64,000 bases of DNA, taken from Mucilaginibacter galii. Its GTDB lineage: Bacteria; Bacteroidota; Bacteroidia; Sphingobacteriales; Sphingobacteriaceae. Location of the stretch: NCBI RefSeq assembly GCF_014635825.1, contig NZ_BMDO01000011.1, positions 1 to 64,000 of the forward strand, given 5' to 3'. Position 1 is the first letter of the stretch, and every line of letters starts with the position of its first letter. The notes below the pieces were generated by a model. It worked only from the letters and a program-made list of their open reading frames with translations. It was not told the origin of the DNA and did not search any database. The position numbers and the translations under genes are program-made. Below are positions 52,928 through 61,559 of the stretch, one piece after another.

Positions 52928-52954
52928 CTCCAAAAGTCCTTCTTCTCCAAGTCA
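52928..52954. repeat. right inverted arm flanking four-helix-bundle gene
   Basis: CTCCAAAAGTCCTTCTTCTCCAAGTC on the plus strand reads GACTTGGAGAAGAAGGACTTTTGGAG on the minus strand, matching the left arm at 52405-52430. Confidence 0.55.
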
Positions 52955-52994
52955 AAAAAAAAGGCAGTGGCTTTAACAAAGCACTGCCTTTTTA
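52955..52994 (-). terminator. terminator of rplY
   Basis: AAAAAGGCAGTG (52958-52969) pairs with CACTGCCTTTTT (52982-52993). On the minus strand it ends in a T-run. It lies ~18 nt past the rplY stop and makes rplY independent of the genes after it. Confidence 0.85.
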
Positions 52995-53011
52995 TTAAAT
53001 CAAAAAGAAAC

Positions 53012-53596
53012 TTATTTCTTACCTGAAGCAGCTTCTTGCTCGGCTTGACGCAGGGCACGTGAAGTGGTGATAGATAAGATAGTGTCTTCTGGAGTGTTAG
53101 TAATAGTTAGATTTGGAAGTTTGATGTCTCTAACACGAACTGAACTACCTACCTCTAAACCTTCTATGCTTACTTCAATAGTATCCAAATGATCTTTAGG
53201 TAAAGCTTTGATACGCAGTTTACGTAACTTTTGCGTTAATTTACCACCCATTTTAACACCTGGCGATGTACCGGTTAATAAAATCGGAATTTCAATAGTT
53301 ACCGGTTTGCTCTCGTCCAGTAACAAAAAGTCAACGTGCAGGATCTCGTCGGTTAACGGGTGAAACTGCATGTCTTTGATGATGGCTTGTGAAGCAACAC
53401 CGGCCACGTCTAAATCGATGAATTGAACAACGGGTGTGTAAACAACCGGTTTCAAATCAGCTGCGGACACTGAAAAGTGGGTTTGTGTAGCACCACCGTA
53501 AAGTACTGCAGGCACTTGACCTTGATAACGCAGTTCTTTAGCGTCGCGTTTCCCTACGTTCTCTCTTGGAGAACCGCTAATAGCAATTGATTTCAT
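53012..53596 (-). CDS. rplY: 50S ribosomal protein L25/general stress protein Ctc
   Basis: The 194-residue long form of L25 has the 5S-rRNA-binding N-terminal domain (MKSIAISGSPRENVGKRDAK, then ELRYQGQVPAVLYGG) and the C-terminal TL5/CTC beta domain (TIEIPILLTGTSPGVKMGGKL, then RKLRIKALPKDHLDTIEVSIEGLEVG). I chose ATG 53596; the 16 codons upstream lack conservation-like content and run into a spacer repeat. It follows prs in the same direction, with a G/C-run inverted repeat between them. Confidence 0.96.
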   Translation of the reverse strand: MKSIAISGSPRENVGKRDAKELRYQGQVPAVLYGGATQTHFSVSAADLKPVVYTPVVQFIDLDVAGVASQAIIKDMQFHPLTDEILHVDFLLLDESKPVTIEIPILLTGTSPGVKMGGKLTQKLRKLRIKALPKDHLDTIEVSIEGLEVGSSVRVRDIKLPNLTITNTPEDTILSITTSRALRQAEQEAASGKK

Positions 53597-53620
53597 TTTC
53601 TTGTTTTGTTTTAACTTGTT

Positions 53621-53720
53621 AAACCTCTCCCCAACCCTCTCCAAAGGAGAGGGAGTAAGATAAGGGTATCGTTATTCTCTTAAAGTCCTCCCTTTTGGGG
53701 GGGATTTAGGAGGGGTTTTA
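53621..53720. repeat. CCTCTCC/GGAGAGG and CCTCCC/GGGAGG inverted repeats between prs and rplY
   Basis: Two hairpins face each other: AAACCTCTCCCCAACCC...GGAGAGGGAG and AGTCCTCCC...GGAGGGGTTTT. They are family members of the elements around ftsY. They could form a terminator-like structure between the two genes. Confidence 0.55.
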
Positions 53721-54665
53721 ATCTATTTTAAACAACTGGCTAATAGAACCATGCTCATTTACATTAGCAATGGCTTTACCAAACAGCTCGGCAGTTGATA
53801 ACACTTTTATTTTGCTGCATTCCTGTTTCAAAGGAATGGTATCGGTAACGATCAACTCGGTTAAAGCCGAGTTTTGTATGGTTTCATACGCATTACCCGA
53901 TAATACCGGGTGCGTACATACGGCACGTACACTGCGGGCGCCACGCTCCATAATTAAACCTGCGGCTTTAGCCAATGTACCGGCGGTATCCACAATATCA
54001 TCAATCAGTACAATGTCCTGCCCGGTTACATCACCAATAATGGTCATGCTTTCAATTTCGTTGGCACGCTTACGGCGCTTATCGCATATAACTACCTCGG
54101 CGTTAAAAAACTTGGCAAAGGTACGGGCACGGTAAGAACCACCCATATCCGGCGATGCTATTGTCAAGTTTGGCAAGGCCAGGCTTTTAATGTAAGGCAC
54201 AAAAATGATCGAAGCATCTAAATGATCGACCGGGATGTCAAAAAACGCCTGTATTTGTGCAGCATGCAAATCCATGGTCATTACGCGGTTGGCGCCCGCT
54301 GCGGTTAACAGGTTAGCTACCAGCTTAGCACCAATGGCCACACGCGGCTTATCTTTACGATCCTGACGCGCTAAACCGAAATAAGGGATTACCGCAGTTA
54401 CATAATGGGCCGATGCACGACGGGCGGCATCTATCATCATGAGCAGTTCCATCAGGTTATCTGTTGGTGGGTTGGTGCTTTGTATAAAGAATACATCGCA
54501 GCCCCGTACCGATTCGTTAATGTGCGGCTGAAACTCTCCGTCGCTGAATTTCGAAATGGTCATATCGCCCAGTTCGCGGCCATCGTATGATCTTGCAATT
54601 TTGGTACCCAGATCTTTAGCTGCCGGGCCTGCAAATACTTTAACTGAGTTGAACTGTAACGGCAT
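53718..54665 (-). CDS. prs: ribose-phosphate pyrophosphokinase
   Basis: This enzyme makes PRPP from ribose-5-phosphate and ATP, for nucleotide and histidine/tryptophan synthesis. The 315-residue class I enzyme shows the flexible loop DRKDKPR, the metal-binding MTMDLHAAQIQAFFDIPVD, and the PRPP loop DIVLIDDIVDTAGTLAKAA. All catalytic motifs are present. The gene starts 191 nt after tRNA-Gln on the same strand and precedes rplY. Confidence 0.97.
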   Translation of the reverse strand: MPLQFNSVKVFAGPAAKDLGTKIARSYDGRELGDMTISKFSDGEFQPHINESVRGCDVFFIQSTNPPTDNLMELLMMIDAARRASAHYVTAVIPYFGLARQDRKDKPRVAIGAKLVANLLTAAGANRVMTMDLHAAQIQAFFDIPVDHLDASIIFVPYIKSLALPNLTIASPDMGGSYRARTFAKFFNAEVVICDKRRKRANEIESMTIIGDVTGQDIVLIDDIVDTAGTLAKAAGLIMERGARSVRAVCTHPVLSGNAYETIQNSALTELIVTDTIPLKQECSKIKVLSTAELFGKAIANVNEHGSISQLFKID

Positions 54666-54856
54666 ATCTTGATTTCGAATTTCGAACTTTCAATTTCGAA
54701 TTTAAATTCCAAACAAGTTCAAAGGGCAAATTACTACCCTCCCTTGTTTATCCTGTAAATTCTTTAATTCTGAAAATTCCGGTTCAGACAAATAAACATT
54801 GCTATAAATGAAAAATTCGAATTTCGACATTCCGAAATTCGAATTTCTCTTTTGTG

Positions 54857-54927
54857 TTGTCCGACCAGGATTCGAACCTAGACAAACGGTACCAAAAACC
54901 GTCGTACTACCTTTATACTATCGGACA
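54857..54927 (-). tRNA. tRNA-Gln (anticodon TTG)
   Basis: On the minus strand the acceptor arms TGTCCGA and TCGGACA pair over 7 bp with discriminator A. The anticodon arm is ACGGT-TTTTGGT-ACCGT, which puts TTG at 34-36. The T-loop is GGTTCGAATCC. The CCA end is not encoded. It has its own well-matched promoter upstream and prs downstream. Confidence 0.93.
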
Positions 54928-54967
54928 ATCCGCTTTCAGATTTGTTATCCTCTTCCGAAATCGAATG

Positions 54968-54998
54968 CAAATGTAAGGTGAAAATCTGAAGCTGCAAA
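54968..54998 (-). promoter_or_regulatory. promoter of tRNA-Gln
   Basis: The minus strand has TTTG (54995-54998), a 19-nt spacer, and TACATTTG (54968-54975). The spacing is identical to that of the proximal rRNA promoter, and both elements are perfect matches. Confidence 0.8.
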
Positions 54999-55021
54999 AA
55001 TATTTTTCAAAAAAAATAAGA

Positions 55022-55121
55022 GCCCCTCCCAACCCTCCCCGGGAGGGAGGGCTTTAGAAAGCTCAACATAATTGATAGTCAATAACTCCCTCCCTCCCGG
55101 GGAGGGCTGGGGAGGGGCTTT
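55022..55121. repeat. CCCTCCC/GGGAGGG inverted repeat pair upstream of DUF2723 gene
   Basis: GCCCCTCCCAACCCTCCCC...GGGAGGGCTTT (55022-55056) is followed after ~28 nt by the inverted copy ACTCCCTCCCTCCCGGGGAG...GGGGCTTT (55085-55121). It has the same layout as the MITE-like element before ftsY, but with a shorter centre. Confidence 0.65.
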
Positions 55122-55205
55122 AATTTCAACTAATTAACTTAACTAAGCAGAGTTTTATTAATTTCGTCAGCTTAAATTTTGTAAAGCAAATTGTAGAGTT
55201 TGGAC

Positions 55206-58200
55206 ATGAATTATACCAAGATCAATAACCTTTTTGGCTGGCTGGCTTTCTTAATTGCCGCCATTACTTACACTCTAACCCTGGAGCCCTACACCAGTTT
55301 TTGGGATTGCGGCGAATTTATTGCCTGCGCTTACCGCCTGCAGGTAGCCCACCAACCGGGTGCACCCCTGTTTACCATGATTGGTAAAGTATTTTCGCTC
55401 CTTTCTTTTGGCGATGTTACCCGCGTAGCTTTCTGGACCAATATGGCATCGGCCCTAGCCAGTGCAGCCACTATTTTGTTCCTGTTTTGGAGCATAACCA
55501 TGCTGGCTAAAAAAATATTAGTTAAAAAAGTGGAAGATATGACCACCACCAACATGATCCTTATTATAGGCTCGGGTTTGGTAGGTGCACTGGCTTATAC
55601 TTTCTCTGATACGTTTTGGTTCTCTGCGGTAGAGTCGGAGGTTTATGCGCAATCATCGTTATGTACGGCCATTGTATTTTGGGCCATCCTTAAATTTGAT
55701 GCCCATGCCGATGAGCCCGGTGCCGACCGCTGGATCGTTTTTATTGCCTACATCATGGGCTTATCTATAGGTATTCACTTGTTAAACTTGCTGGTAATAC
55801 CGGTTATTGCCCTAATTATATACTTCCGCCGCGCTAAAACAGTTACCAATTGGGGTACCATTGCTTCATTTGCCGTAGGTATTGTAGTATTAGGTTTAGT
55901 GCTTTGGGGCATTATCCAGTTTACGGTTAAAGGTGCTGCCTTTGCCGATCTTCTTTTTGTAAACAGCTTAGGCTTTAGCTTTAACAGTGGTGCTATTGTG
56001 TTTTATCTGTTGTTGATCACAACTTTGGTGGCCGGTATTTACTACTCGGTTACACAATCAAAAGGCGCTTTAATTGCTGCCATTGCCGCCTTTATTATTG
56101 CCTTAACCATTAGTAGCGGTATTGTAGGCTTAATTGCCGCCATTGCCGTTTTAGCTTTGCTGGAGTATGTTTTAAAAGTACGCCAAAAACGCTACTCGTT
56201 AAATATGGTGCTGTTATGTACCATGTTCATTTTGTTAGGTTATAGCTCTTTTGTGATGATCATAGTGCGTGCCAAGGCAGGTACTAATCTTAACAACAGC
56301 GATCCACAAGATGCATTTGCGCTGAACAGTTACTTAAACCGCGACCAGTATGGCGAAACTCCATTAATTTACGGTCAGTATTTTGATGGCAAAGCGGTTG
56401 AACAAACCGAAGGGGCTACTATTTACCGCCGCGGCGCTACTAAGTATGAAATAGCGGGTAAAAAAACCAATACCGTTTATGATCATAACACGCTTTTCCC
56501 ACGCATGTATGATGATAAACCCGGTCAGGCTGCTTTTTACCGCCAGTGGATGGGGATGACGCCTGAAGAAGCCCCTACCATGAAACATAACCTGGGTTTC
56601 TTCTTTAGCTGGCAAATACAGCAAATGTATAACCGCTATTTCTTATGGAACTTTTGGGGCCGCAGTAACGATATGGATGGCCAGAACGACAGTAACGGCA
56701 CCGATGGTAACTGGATTAGCGGTATAAACGTAGGTAAACCTCTGCCTTATACGGTTACCCAAAGCAAGGCTTATAACCGCCTGTTTGCTCTGCCTTTCAT
56801 AATTGGTATTTTAGGATTGATCTACCATTTTAGAAACAACAAGCGCGATGCCGGAGTAGTAGCCGTATTATTCTTTTTTACCGGTTTAGCCATTGTGCTT
56901 TACCTCAACCAAAACCCATTGCAACCGCGCGAGCGTGATTATGCGTACGTAGGCTCTTTCTATGTGTTTGCCATTTGGATTGGTTTAGGCGTATTGTTCC
57001 TGGCCGATCTGTTTAATAAGGTTAAATCTATCAGCCCTAAAACAGGTGCTACCATAGCCACGGTGCTTTGCTTATTAGCTGCACCGGTACTCATGGCCAG
57101 CCAGGAATGGGATGACCACGACCGCTCTACCAAAACTACCCCGCGCGATATGGCCAGCAATTACCTCAATAGCTGCGCACCTAACGCCATCTTGTTTACC
57201 TATGGCGATAATGATACCTACCCGCTTTGGTACGCACAAGAGGTAGAAGGTATACGCCCCGATGTACGCATTGTGAACTTAAGCTTATTGGGTACCGATT
57301 GGTATATACGCCAGATGAAGCAGCAAATGAATGCTTCGGCACCGTTGCCTATTACCATGCCTAACGAAAAGTTTGCAGCCGGTGTGCGCGACGTTATTTA
57401 CTGGAACGACCAGATGAACGTAAAGGATACTACGGAACTGAAAGAAGTGTTCGACTTTTTAACGTCGGATAACCCGGAGGCCAAAGTGCAGTACGAAAAT
57501 GGCATGTCGCTAAACTACCTGCCTACCAAAAACTTTAAAATGACCATCAACGCCGATGAGTTGATTAAAACAGGTACGGTAAGCGCTGCTCAAAAAGACC
57601 TGATCGTGCCGGCCATGACCTGGAAATACGCATCTAACTATGTAACTAAGGATAACCTGGCCCTGATAGATATTTTAGCACACAACAACTGGAAACGCCC
57701 TGTTTATTTTGCCATTACCGTAGGTAACGAAAACATGATGGGCCTGGATAAGTACATGCACGATGAAGGCTTTGCCTACCACCTGCAGCCCTTAAAAGCC
57801 GATACTGCTGCCGACGCGCCCGAGCCGGTAAACAGCCTGGTAATGTACAACAATATGATGACTAAGTTTAAGTATGGCAATATGAAAAATGCCCGCTACC
57901 TTGATCATGAGTCGACCACCATGTTCTACCCTATTATCATTAAACAATTTAACTCGCTTGCGGCTAACCTGGCTAAAGACGGCCATACCGATTTAGCCGT
58001 TAACGCCTTAAAACGTTATGACGAAGTAATACCGGCCAGCATCCCGTTTGGCGAAGTAGCCCTGCGTAAATATTACATTACCACCACCGCTTACCAATTG
58101 GGGCAAACCCAGTTAGGCAGCAAGTGGATTAACCAGTTAGACGATTTTGTAAAGAACTCGTTAGACTATAATGCCACCGTAATGCAAAACGGCGGCGGCG

Positions 58201-58361
58201 AAGTTAACCAGCGCGACGTGCAGTTAGGTATGTACATGCTGAACGGATTAATGGAGTTAACCAATACCAACCACCAAACGGCATTATTTAAGAAGCTAAG
58301 CGCCCAATACAAAGGCTACGAAGCCAAATTTGGCAACGTACTTGGCGGACAAGGACAATAA
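55206..58361 (+). CDS. DUF2723 family multi-pass membrane protein
   Basis: The ~1051-residue protein begins MNYTKINNLFGWLAFLIAAI, then TLEPYTSFWDCGEFIACAYRLQVAHQPGAPLFTM, the DUF2723 signature. This resembles the first loop of GT-C protein O-mannosyltransferases, with a candidate catalytic Asp in FWDCGEF. About 12 membrane helices run to ~625, followed by a ~400-residue soluble C-terminal domain with helical repeats. It is often single or in tandem pairs in Bacteroidota and is probably a glycosyltransferase that acts at the periplasmic face; substrate unknown. ATG 55206 is preferred to TTG 55200. A strong terminator follows. Confidence 0.92.
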   Translation: MNYTKINNLFGWLAFLIAAITYTLTLEPYTSFWDCGEFIACAYRLQVAHQPGAPLFTMIGKVFSLLSFGDVTRVAFWTNMASALASAATILFLFWSITMLAKKILVKKVEDMTTTNMILIIGSGLVGALAYTFSDTFWFSAVESEVYAQSSLCTAIVFWAILKFDAHADEPGADRWIVFIAYIMGLSIGIHLLNLLVIPVIALIIYFRRAKTVTNWGTIASFAVGIVVLGLVLWGIIQFTVKGAAFADLLFVNSLGFSFNSGAIVFYLLLITTLVAGIYYSVTQSKGALIAAIAAFIIALTISSGIVGLIAAIAVLALLEYVLKVRQKRYSLNMVLLCTMFILLGYSSFVMIIVRAKAGTNLNNSDPQDAFALNSYLNRDQYGETPLIYGQYFDGKAVEQTEGATIYRRGATKYEIAGKKTNTVYDHNTLFPRMYDDKPGQAAFYRQWMGMTPEEAPTMKHNLGFFFSWQIQQMYNRYFLWNFWGRSNDMDGQNDSNGTDGNWISGINVGKPLPYTVTQSKAYNRLFALPFIIGILGLIYHFRNNKRDAGVVAVLFFFTGLAIVLYLNQNPLQPRERDYAYVGSFYVFAIWIGLGVLFLADLFNKVKSISPKTGATIATVLCLLAAPVLMASQEWDDHDRSTKTTPRDMASNYLNSCAPNAILFTYGDNDTYPLWYAQEVEGIRPDVRIVNLSLLGTDWYIRQMKQQMNASAPLPITMPNEKFAAGVRDVIYWNDQMNVKDTTELKEVFDFLTSDNPEAKVQYENGMSLNYLPTKNFKMTINADELIKTGTVSAAQKDLIVPAMTWKYASNYVTKDNLALIDILAHNNWKRPVYFAITVGNENMMGLDKYMHDEGFAYHLQPLKADTAADAPEPVNSLVMYNNMMTKFKYGNMKNARYLDHESTTMFYPIIIKQFNSLAANLAKDGHTDLAVNALKRYDEVIPASIPFGEVALRKYYITTTAYQLGQTQLGSKWINQLDDFVKNSLDYNATVMQNGGGEVNQRDVQLGMYMLNGLMELTNTNHQTALFKKLSAQYKGYEAKFGNVLGGQGQ

Positions 58362-58384
58362 ATAAAAGAAAATCACACTTTAGG

Positions 58385-58415
58385 AAGCCGGTATGATTTT
58401 CATACCGGCTTTTTT
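58385..58415 (+). terminator. terminator of DUF2723 gene
   Basis: AAGCCGGTATGA pairs with TCATACCGGCTT around TTT, followed by a T-run. The same terminator sequence recurs in degenerate form at 59374. Confidence 0.9.
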
Positions 58416-58448
58416 GTTACTTAATCAAATCATTTATAACTGATATCA

Positions 58449-59246
58449 ATGGACAAGAAAAGAATCCTGATAGTAGGATTAGAACACTCGGAAGTTAAAG
58501 CAATTAAACAAGATTTAGGCTTTGAGTACTTAATAGTACATTATGAAGTACTTCCAAAAGTAAAATTAGAAGAAGGCATATTATTTGTTGAAAGCGCTAC
58601 TTCTCCTGGAAAATTTCTTTCGGTTGATAAGGTTATATTTCATGGTATCTATGAAAATGATTTTGATTTCATCACACTTTTAGCACTTTGGAACGGCCCC
58701 TGCTTGCCCGGAGCGTTAGGCATGATGGACTTACGCCAGCGTATACCTGGATTAGTAAGATCTTTAAGGGTATCTAAATTTTCGGGTATTAAGCGTGGAA
58801 TGGTTATAGGCTGCCAAGAATATACTGCATCAACCGAAGTTGTAGCAAAGTGGGGTATTTGGCATTGCGGCGAAGATAAAAGTAAATTCAACGGCGACTG
58901 GACGAGTACTGAGACCTCAGTAATCGAAGAGTTTATAATGGGCGAAGCAGTAAGAATTATGTTGGTAGGCGATCAGTACTGGCAAATTAAGCTAACGGGA
59001 GAAAGCTGGTTAAAATCTATCCACAATGAGGGCTCATGGGAGATGGAGGTAGACGAAGAGCTTTTACTAGACAGTCAAAATATAGCTAAGCATTTTGGCT
59101 TACAAACTGTGGGTGTTGATTACATGGTGGGTATAAATGGTAAAAGATACTTGCTTGAAGTTAACCACATTCCTAATGTCACCGTATTTCCGTTTGTAAA
59201 TAAAGCATTTATTGAGTTTTCAAAAAACTGGGTACTGGGACAATAA
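58449..59246 (+). CDS. ATP-grasp fold protein
   Basis: The 265-residue protein has a Rossmann-like N terminus (RILIVGLEHSEVKAIKQDLG), a middle segment with GIKRGMVIGCQEYTASTEVV, and the ATP-grasp C-terminal signature VGVDYMVGINGKRYLLEVNHIPNVTVF, where the Glu and Asn bind Mg-ATP. It resembles RimK-like ligases, so it probably joins an amino acid or peptide to an unknown acceptor. It has no operon partner. It is flanked by the real and a degenerate copy of the DUF2723 3' end, which suggests it replaced or displaced something. The substrate is unknown. Confidence 0.75.
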   Translation: MDKKRILIVGLEHSEVKAIKQDLGFEYLIVHYEVLPKVKLEEGILFVESATSPGKFLSVDKVIFHGIYENDFDFITLLALWNGPCLPGALGMMDLRQRIPGLVRSLRVSKFSGIKRGMVIGCQEYTASTEVVAKWGIWHCGEDKSKFNGDWTSTETSVIEEFIMGEAVRIMLVGDQYWQIKLTGESWLKSIHNEGSWEMEVDEELLLDSQNIAKHFGLQTVGVDYMVGINGKRYLLEVNHIPNVTVFPFVNKAFIEFSKNWVLGQ

Positions 59247-59301
59247 TAAAATCTGTGGAAATGTGGCTTGCTAACCAAACATCACTGTCAAAAAAGCTAA
59301 C

Positions 59302-59373
59302 TACCCAATAAAGACTGTGAAGCCAAATTTGGCAACGTGCTTGGCGGGCCATAAGTTTTTTTGAATATTCAGG
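59302..59373 (+). pseudogene. remnant of a DUF2723 3' end
   Basis: ACCCAATAAAGACTGTGAAGCC continues AAATTTGGCAACGTGCTTGGCGGGC, a close copy of the last ~45 bp of the DUF2723 gene (58311-58361), and leads to the same terminator. No open frame or start remains. Confidence 0.7.
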
Positions 59374-59404
59374 AAGCCGGTATTGAAAGATACCGGCTTT
59401 TTTA
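59374..59404 (+). terminator. terminator, degenerate copy of the DUF2723 terminator
   Basis: AAGCCGGTAT pairs with ATACCGGCTT around TGAAAG, followed by TTTTTT. It now also ends the ATP-grasp transcript. Confidence 0.85.
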
Positions 59405-59416
59405 TTACCATAACCT

Positions 59417-59526
59417 GTCATGCTGAACTCGTTTCAGCATCCCACAGATATGTTAGAGGCTTGAATCGGAGACGCAGCAACCGGTTACTTAGCGCTTGGG
59501 ATGCCGAAACAAGTTCGGCATGACAG
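59417..59526. repeat. TGTCATGCTGAAC...GTTCGGCATGACA inverted repeat
   Basis: TGTCATGCTGAACTCGTTTC, then AGCATCCCA on the left, and TGGGATGCCGAAACAAGTTC, then GGCATGACAG on the right. The ~27-bp arms with few mismatches are separated by ~50 bp. It is an intergenic element between a terminator and the aldo/keto reductase gene. A shorter relative is at 20886. Confidence 0.7.
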
Positions 59527-59723
59527 ACTGTTTACTAATTTTCTTGTTGTCGTTATCTCTGTAATACTACTTATACACGCTATATCAATCAACCCCTCCA
59601 CACCATCACAACATGAACTCAAGACAAATTTGAACCTTACAGGCTCTTTACATGAGCCGTACAAGCAACTAAATTGAGCCGTAGACGCAACCAATATGTT
59701 TTCTGAATATTGATCTTTGTTTC

Positions 59724-60695
59724 ATGAAAAACATTACAAAAATCCAATTGGGTAAAAACGGACCGCTCGTGTCTAAACTTGGTTTAGGCTGCATGCGTAT
59801 GTCTTCTATCTGGGGCGGTCCTACCCCTCCCGAAACAGAAAGCATTGCTACCATTCATGAAGCTTTAGATCATGGTATTAACTTTATAAACACGGGCGAC
59901 TTTTACGGTGCCGGCCATAATGAAATGCTGATTGGTAAAGCCATTAAAGGCAGGCGCGATGATGCTTTTATCAGCGTAAAATTCGGTGCCATATTTCACA
60001 ACGGCCAGTGGCTGGGTATGGATCTTCGCCCCATGGCTATCAAGAATTTTATTAATTACTCATTAACCCGTTTAGGTGTTGAGACCATTGACCTGTACCA
60101 GCCCAGCCGCATGGATAACAGCGTACCGTTGGAAGACATTATAGGAACGGTTGCCGACCTGGTTAAAGAAGGTAAAGTACGCAACATTGGCGTATCGGAA
60201 ATTACGGCTGACCAGCTTCGTAAAGCCAACGACATTAACCCAATAAGCGCGCTTGAAATAGGTTATTCGCTGGCCGAGCGCGGGATAGAAAACGACCTGT
60301 TGCCGGTAGCCAAAGAATTAGGCATTGGCATAGTGGCTTTCGCCAATACGGCCGAAGGTTTATTAACCGGTGAAATGAAAGCACCGCTTGAGCAAAATGA
60401 TTACCGTAACCATTTCTCTCGTTTTCAAGGTGAAAATTTAATTCATAACTTAGAAAAAGTTGAGGTCTTGAAGCAATTAGCCGCCGGTAAAGGCTGTACG
60501 CCAACACAAGTTGCCATTGCCTGGGTAAAAGAGCAAGGCGATCTTATTATGCCTTTGGTAAGTATGAGCCGCAGGGCTCGCCTGCCTGAAAATATTGCAG
60601 CGATGGATATAGTTTTTACACCCGAAGAAATGAATACCTTAAACACTACTTTTGCAATAGGCGCTATACATGGCGGTACTTACTTACAACGCTAA
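59724..60695 (+). CDS. aldo/keto reductase (atypical, no catalytic His)
   Basis: The 323-residue TIM-barrel NADPH-dependent reductase has Asp59 and Tyr61 in INTGDFYG and Lys86 in ISVKFG. The usual catalytic His of YYQHR-type members is replaced: the segment reads DLYQPSRMD (123-131), with Pro where His stands, as in a known AKR subgroup. The NADPH loop PLVSMSRRARLPENI is near 275. The AraC-type regulator gene starts at the base directly after its stop codon, so the pair forms one operon. It probably reduces an aldehyde or ketone; substrate unknown. Confidence 0.9.
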   Translation: MKNITKIQLGKNGPLVSKLGLGCMRMSSIWGGPTPPETESIATIHEALDHGINFINTGDFYGAGHNEMLIGKAIKGRRDDAFISVKFGAIFHNGQWLGMDLRPMAIKNFINYSLTRLGVETIDLYQPSRMDNSVPLEDIIGTVADLVKEGKVRNIGVSEITADQLRKANDINPISALEIGYSLAERGIENDLLPVAKELGIGIVAFANTAEGLLTGEMKAPLEQNDYRNHFSRFQGENLIHNLEKVEVLKQLAAGKGCTPTQVAIAWVKEQGDLIMPLVSMSRRARLPENIAAMDIVFTPEEMNTLNTTFAIGAIHGGTYLQR

Positions 60696-61529
60696 ATGAC
60701 CAGTCCTGAAGAAATTCTCCCGGGTGTTATCTTTTATTCTTACCTCTCTGCCGAGCGGAAAGAGAAAGCCTGTTTATGGAACCACCATACCTTAATACTA
60801 CAGGTTTCAGGTAAGTTGGTCTTAGAAACAGCTGAGCAAACTATTTCGATGAACGGAGGAGAAGTGTTGCTCATTGGCAAAAACCAGTTGGGTACGCTTG
60901 CTAAAACACCGCTTCCCGGTGGCAATTATGAAACCATCGTCATATCCCTGCAAGAGGATCTGCTGCGCAAGATCGTGTTAGAAGAAAAGCTTGGAGCAGA
61001 TGGAAAGTATACCGGTTCACCAAATATTTTAATTCCGACTAACGAATTTCTTCAGGGTTACTTTCAATCAATTGTGCCCTATGCCCGTAGCTCGGGGGCG
61101 GCTATGACAGACGAAATGGGCATCCTGAAAGTTAAAGAAGGGATTAAACTACTATTGCTTGCCCTACCCGTGCTTCGCAACTTTTTATTCGACTTTTCAG
61201 AACCTTATAAGATCGATTTAGAGAAGTTTATGCTTAGCAACTTTCATTTCAATGTTCCTGTTGAAAAGTTTGCACAGCTTACCGGCCGTAGCCTGGCAGC
61301 CTTTAAACGGGACTTCCTGAAAACATTCGGTGCCCCGCCCCGCCATTGGTTGCAAGACAAACGACTGAACGCAGCAAAGCACCTCATGGAAACCAAAAAC
61401 TTAAAACCCTCGGCCATCTACCTTAATTTGGGCTTCGAAAGCCTTTCACATTTCTCCTACTCTTTCAAGAAAAAGTTTGGCAGAGCGCCTACTGAGCTGA
61501 TTCCTATCCACACAGCATCATTAGGGTAA
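60696..61529 (+). CDS. AraC family transcriptional regulator
   Basis: The 277-residue protein has an N-terminal cupin-like sensing domain (~20-120, ILQVSGKLVLETAEQTISMN) and the C-terminal AraC DNA-binding domain with two helix-turn-helices. The first is FNVPVEKFAQLTGRSLAAFKRDFLKTFGAPPRHWL. The second is LKPSAIYLNLGFESLSHFSYSFKKKFGRAPTEL. It starts one base after the reductase stop, so it is co-translated and likely controls the reductase. The inducer is unknown. Confidence 0.93.
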   Translation: MTSPEEILPGVIFYSYLSAERKEKACLWNHHTLILQVSGKLVLETAEQTISMNGGEVLLIGKNQLGTLAKTPLPGGNYETIVISLQEDLLRKIVLEEKLGADGKYTGSPNILIPTNEFLQGYFQSIVPYARSSGAAMTDEMGILKVKEGIKLLLLALPVLRNFLFDFSEPYKIDLEKFMLSNFHFNVPVEKFAQLTGRSLAAFKRDFLKTFGAPPRHWLQDKRLNAAKHLMETKNLKPSAIYLNLGFESLSHFSYSFKKKFGRAPTELIPIHTASLG

Positions 61530-61559
61530 CGATAAGATAAGTTAGATTTTGAATCGTAT

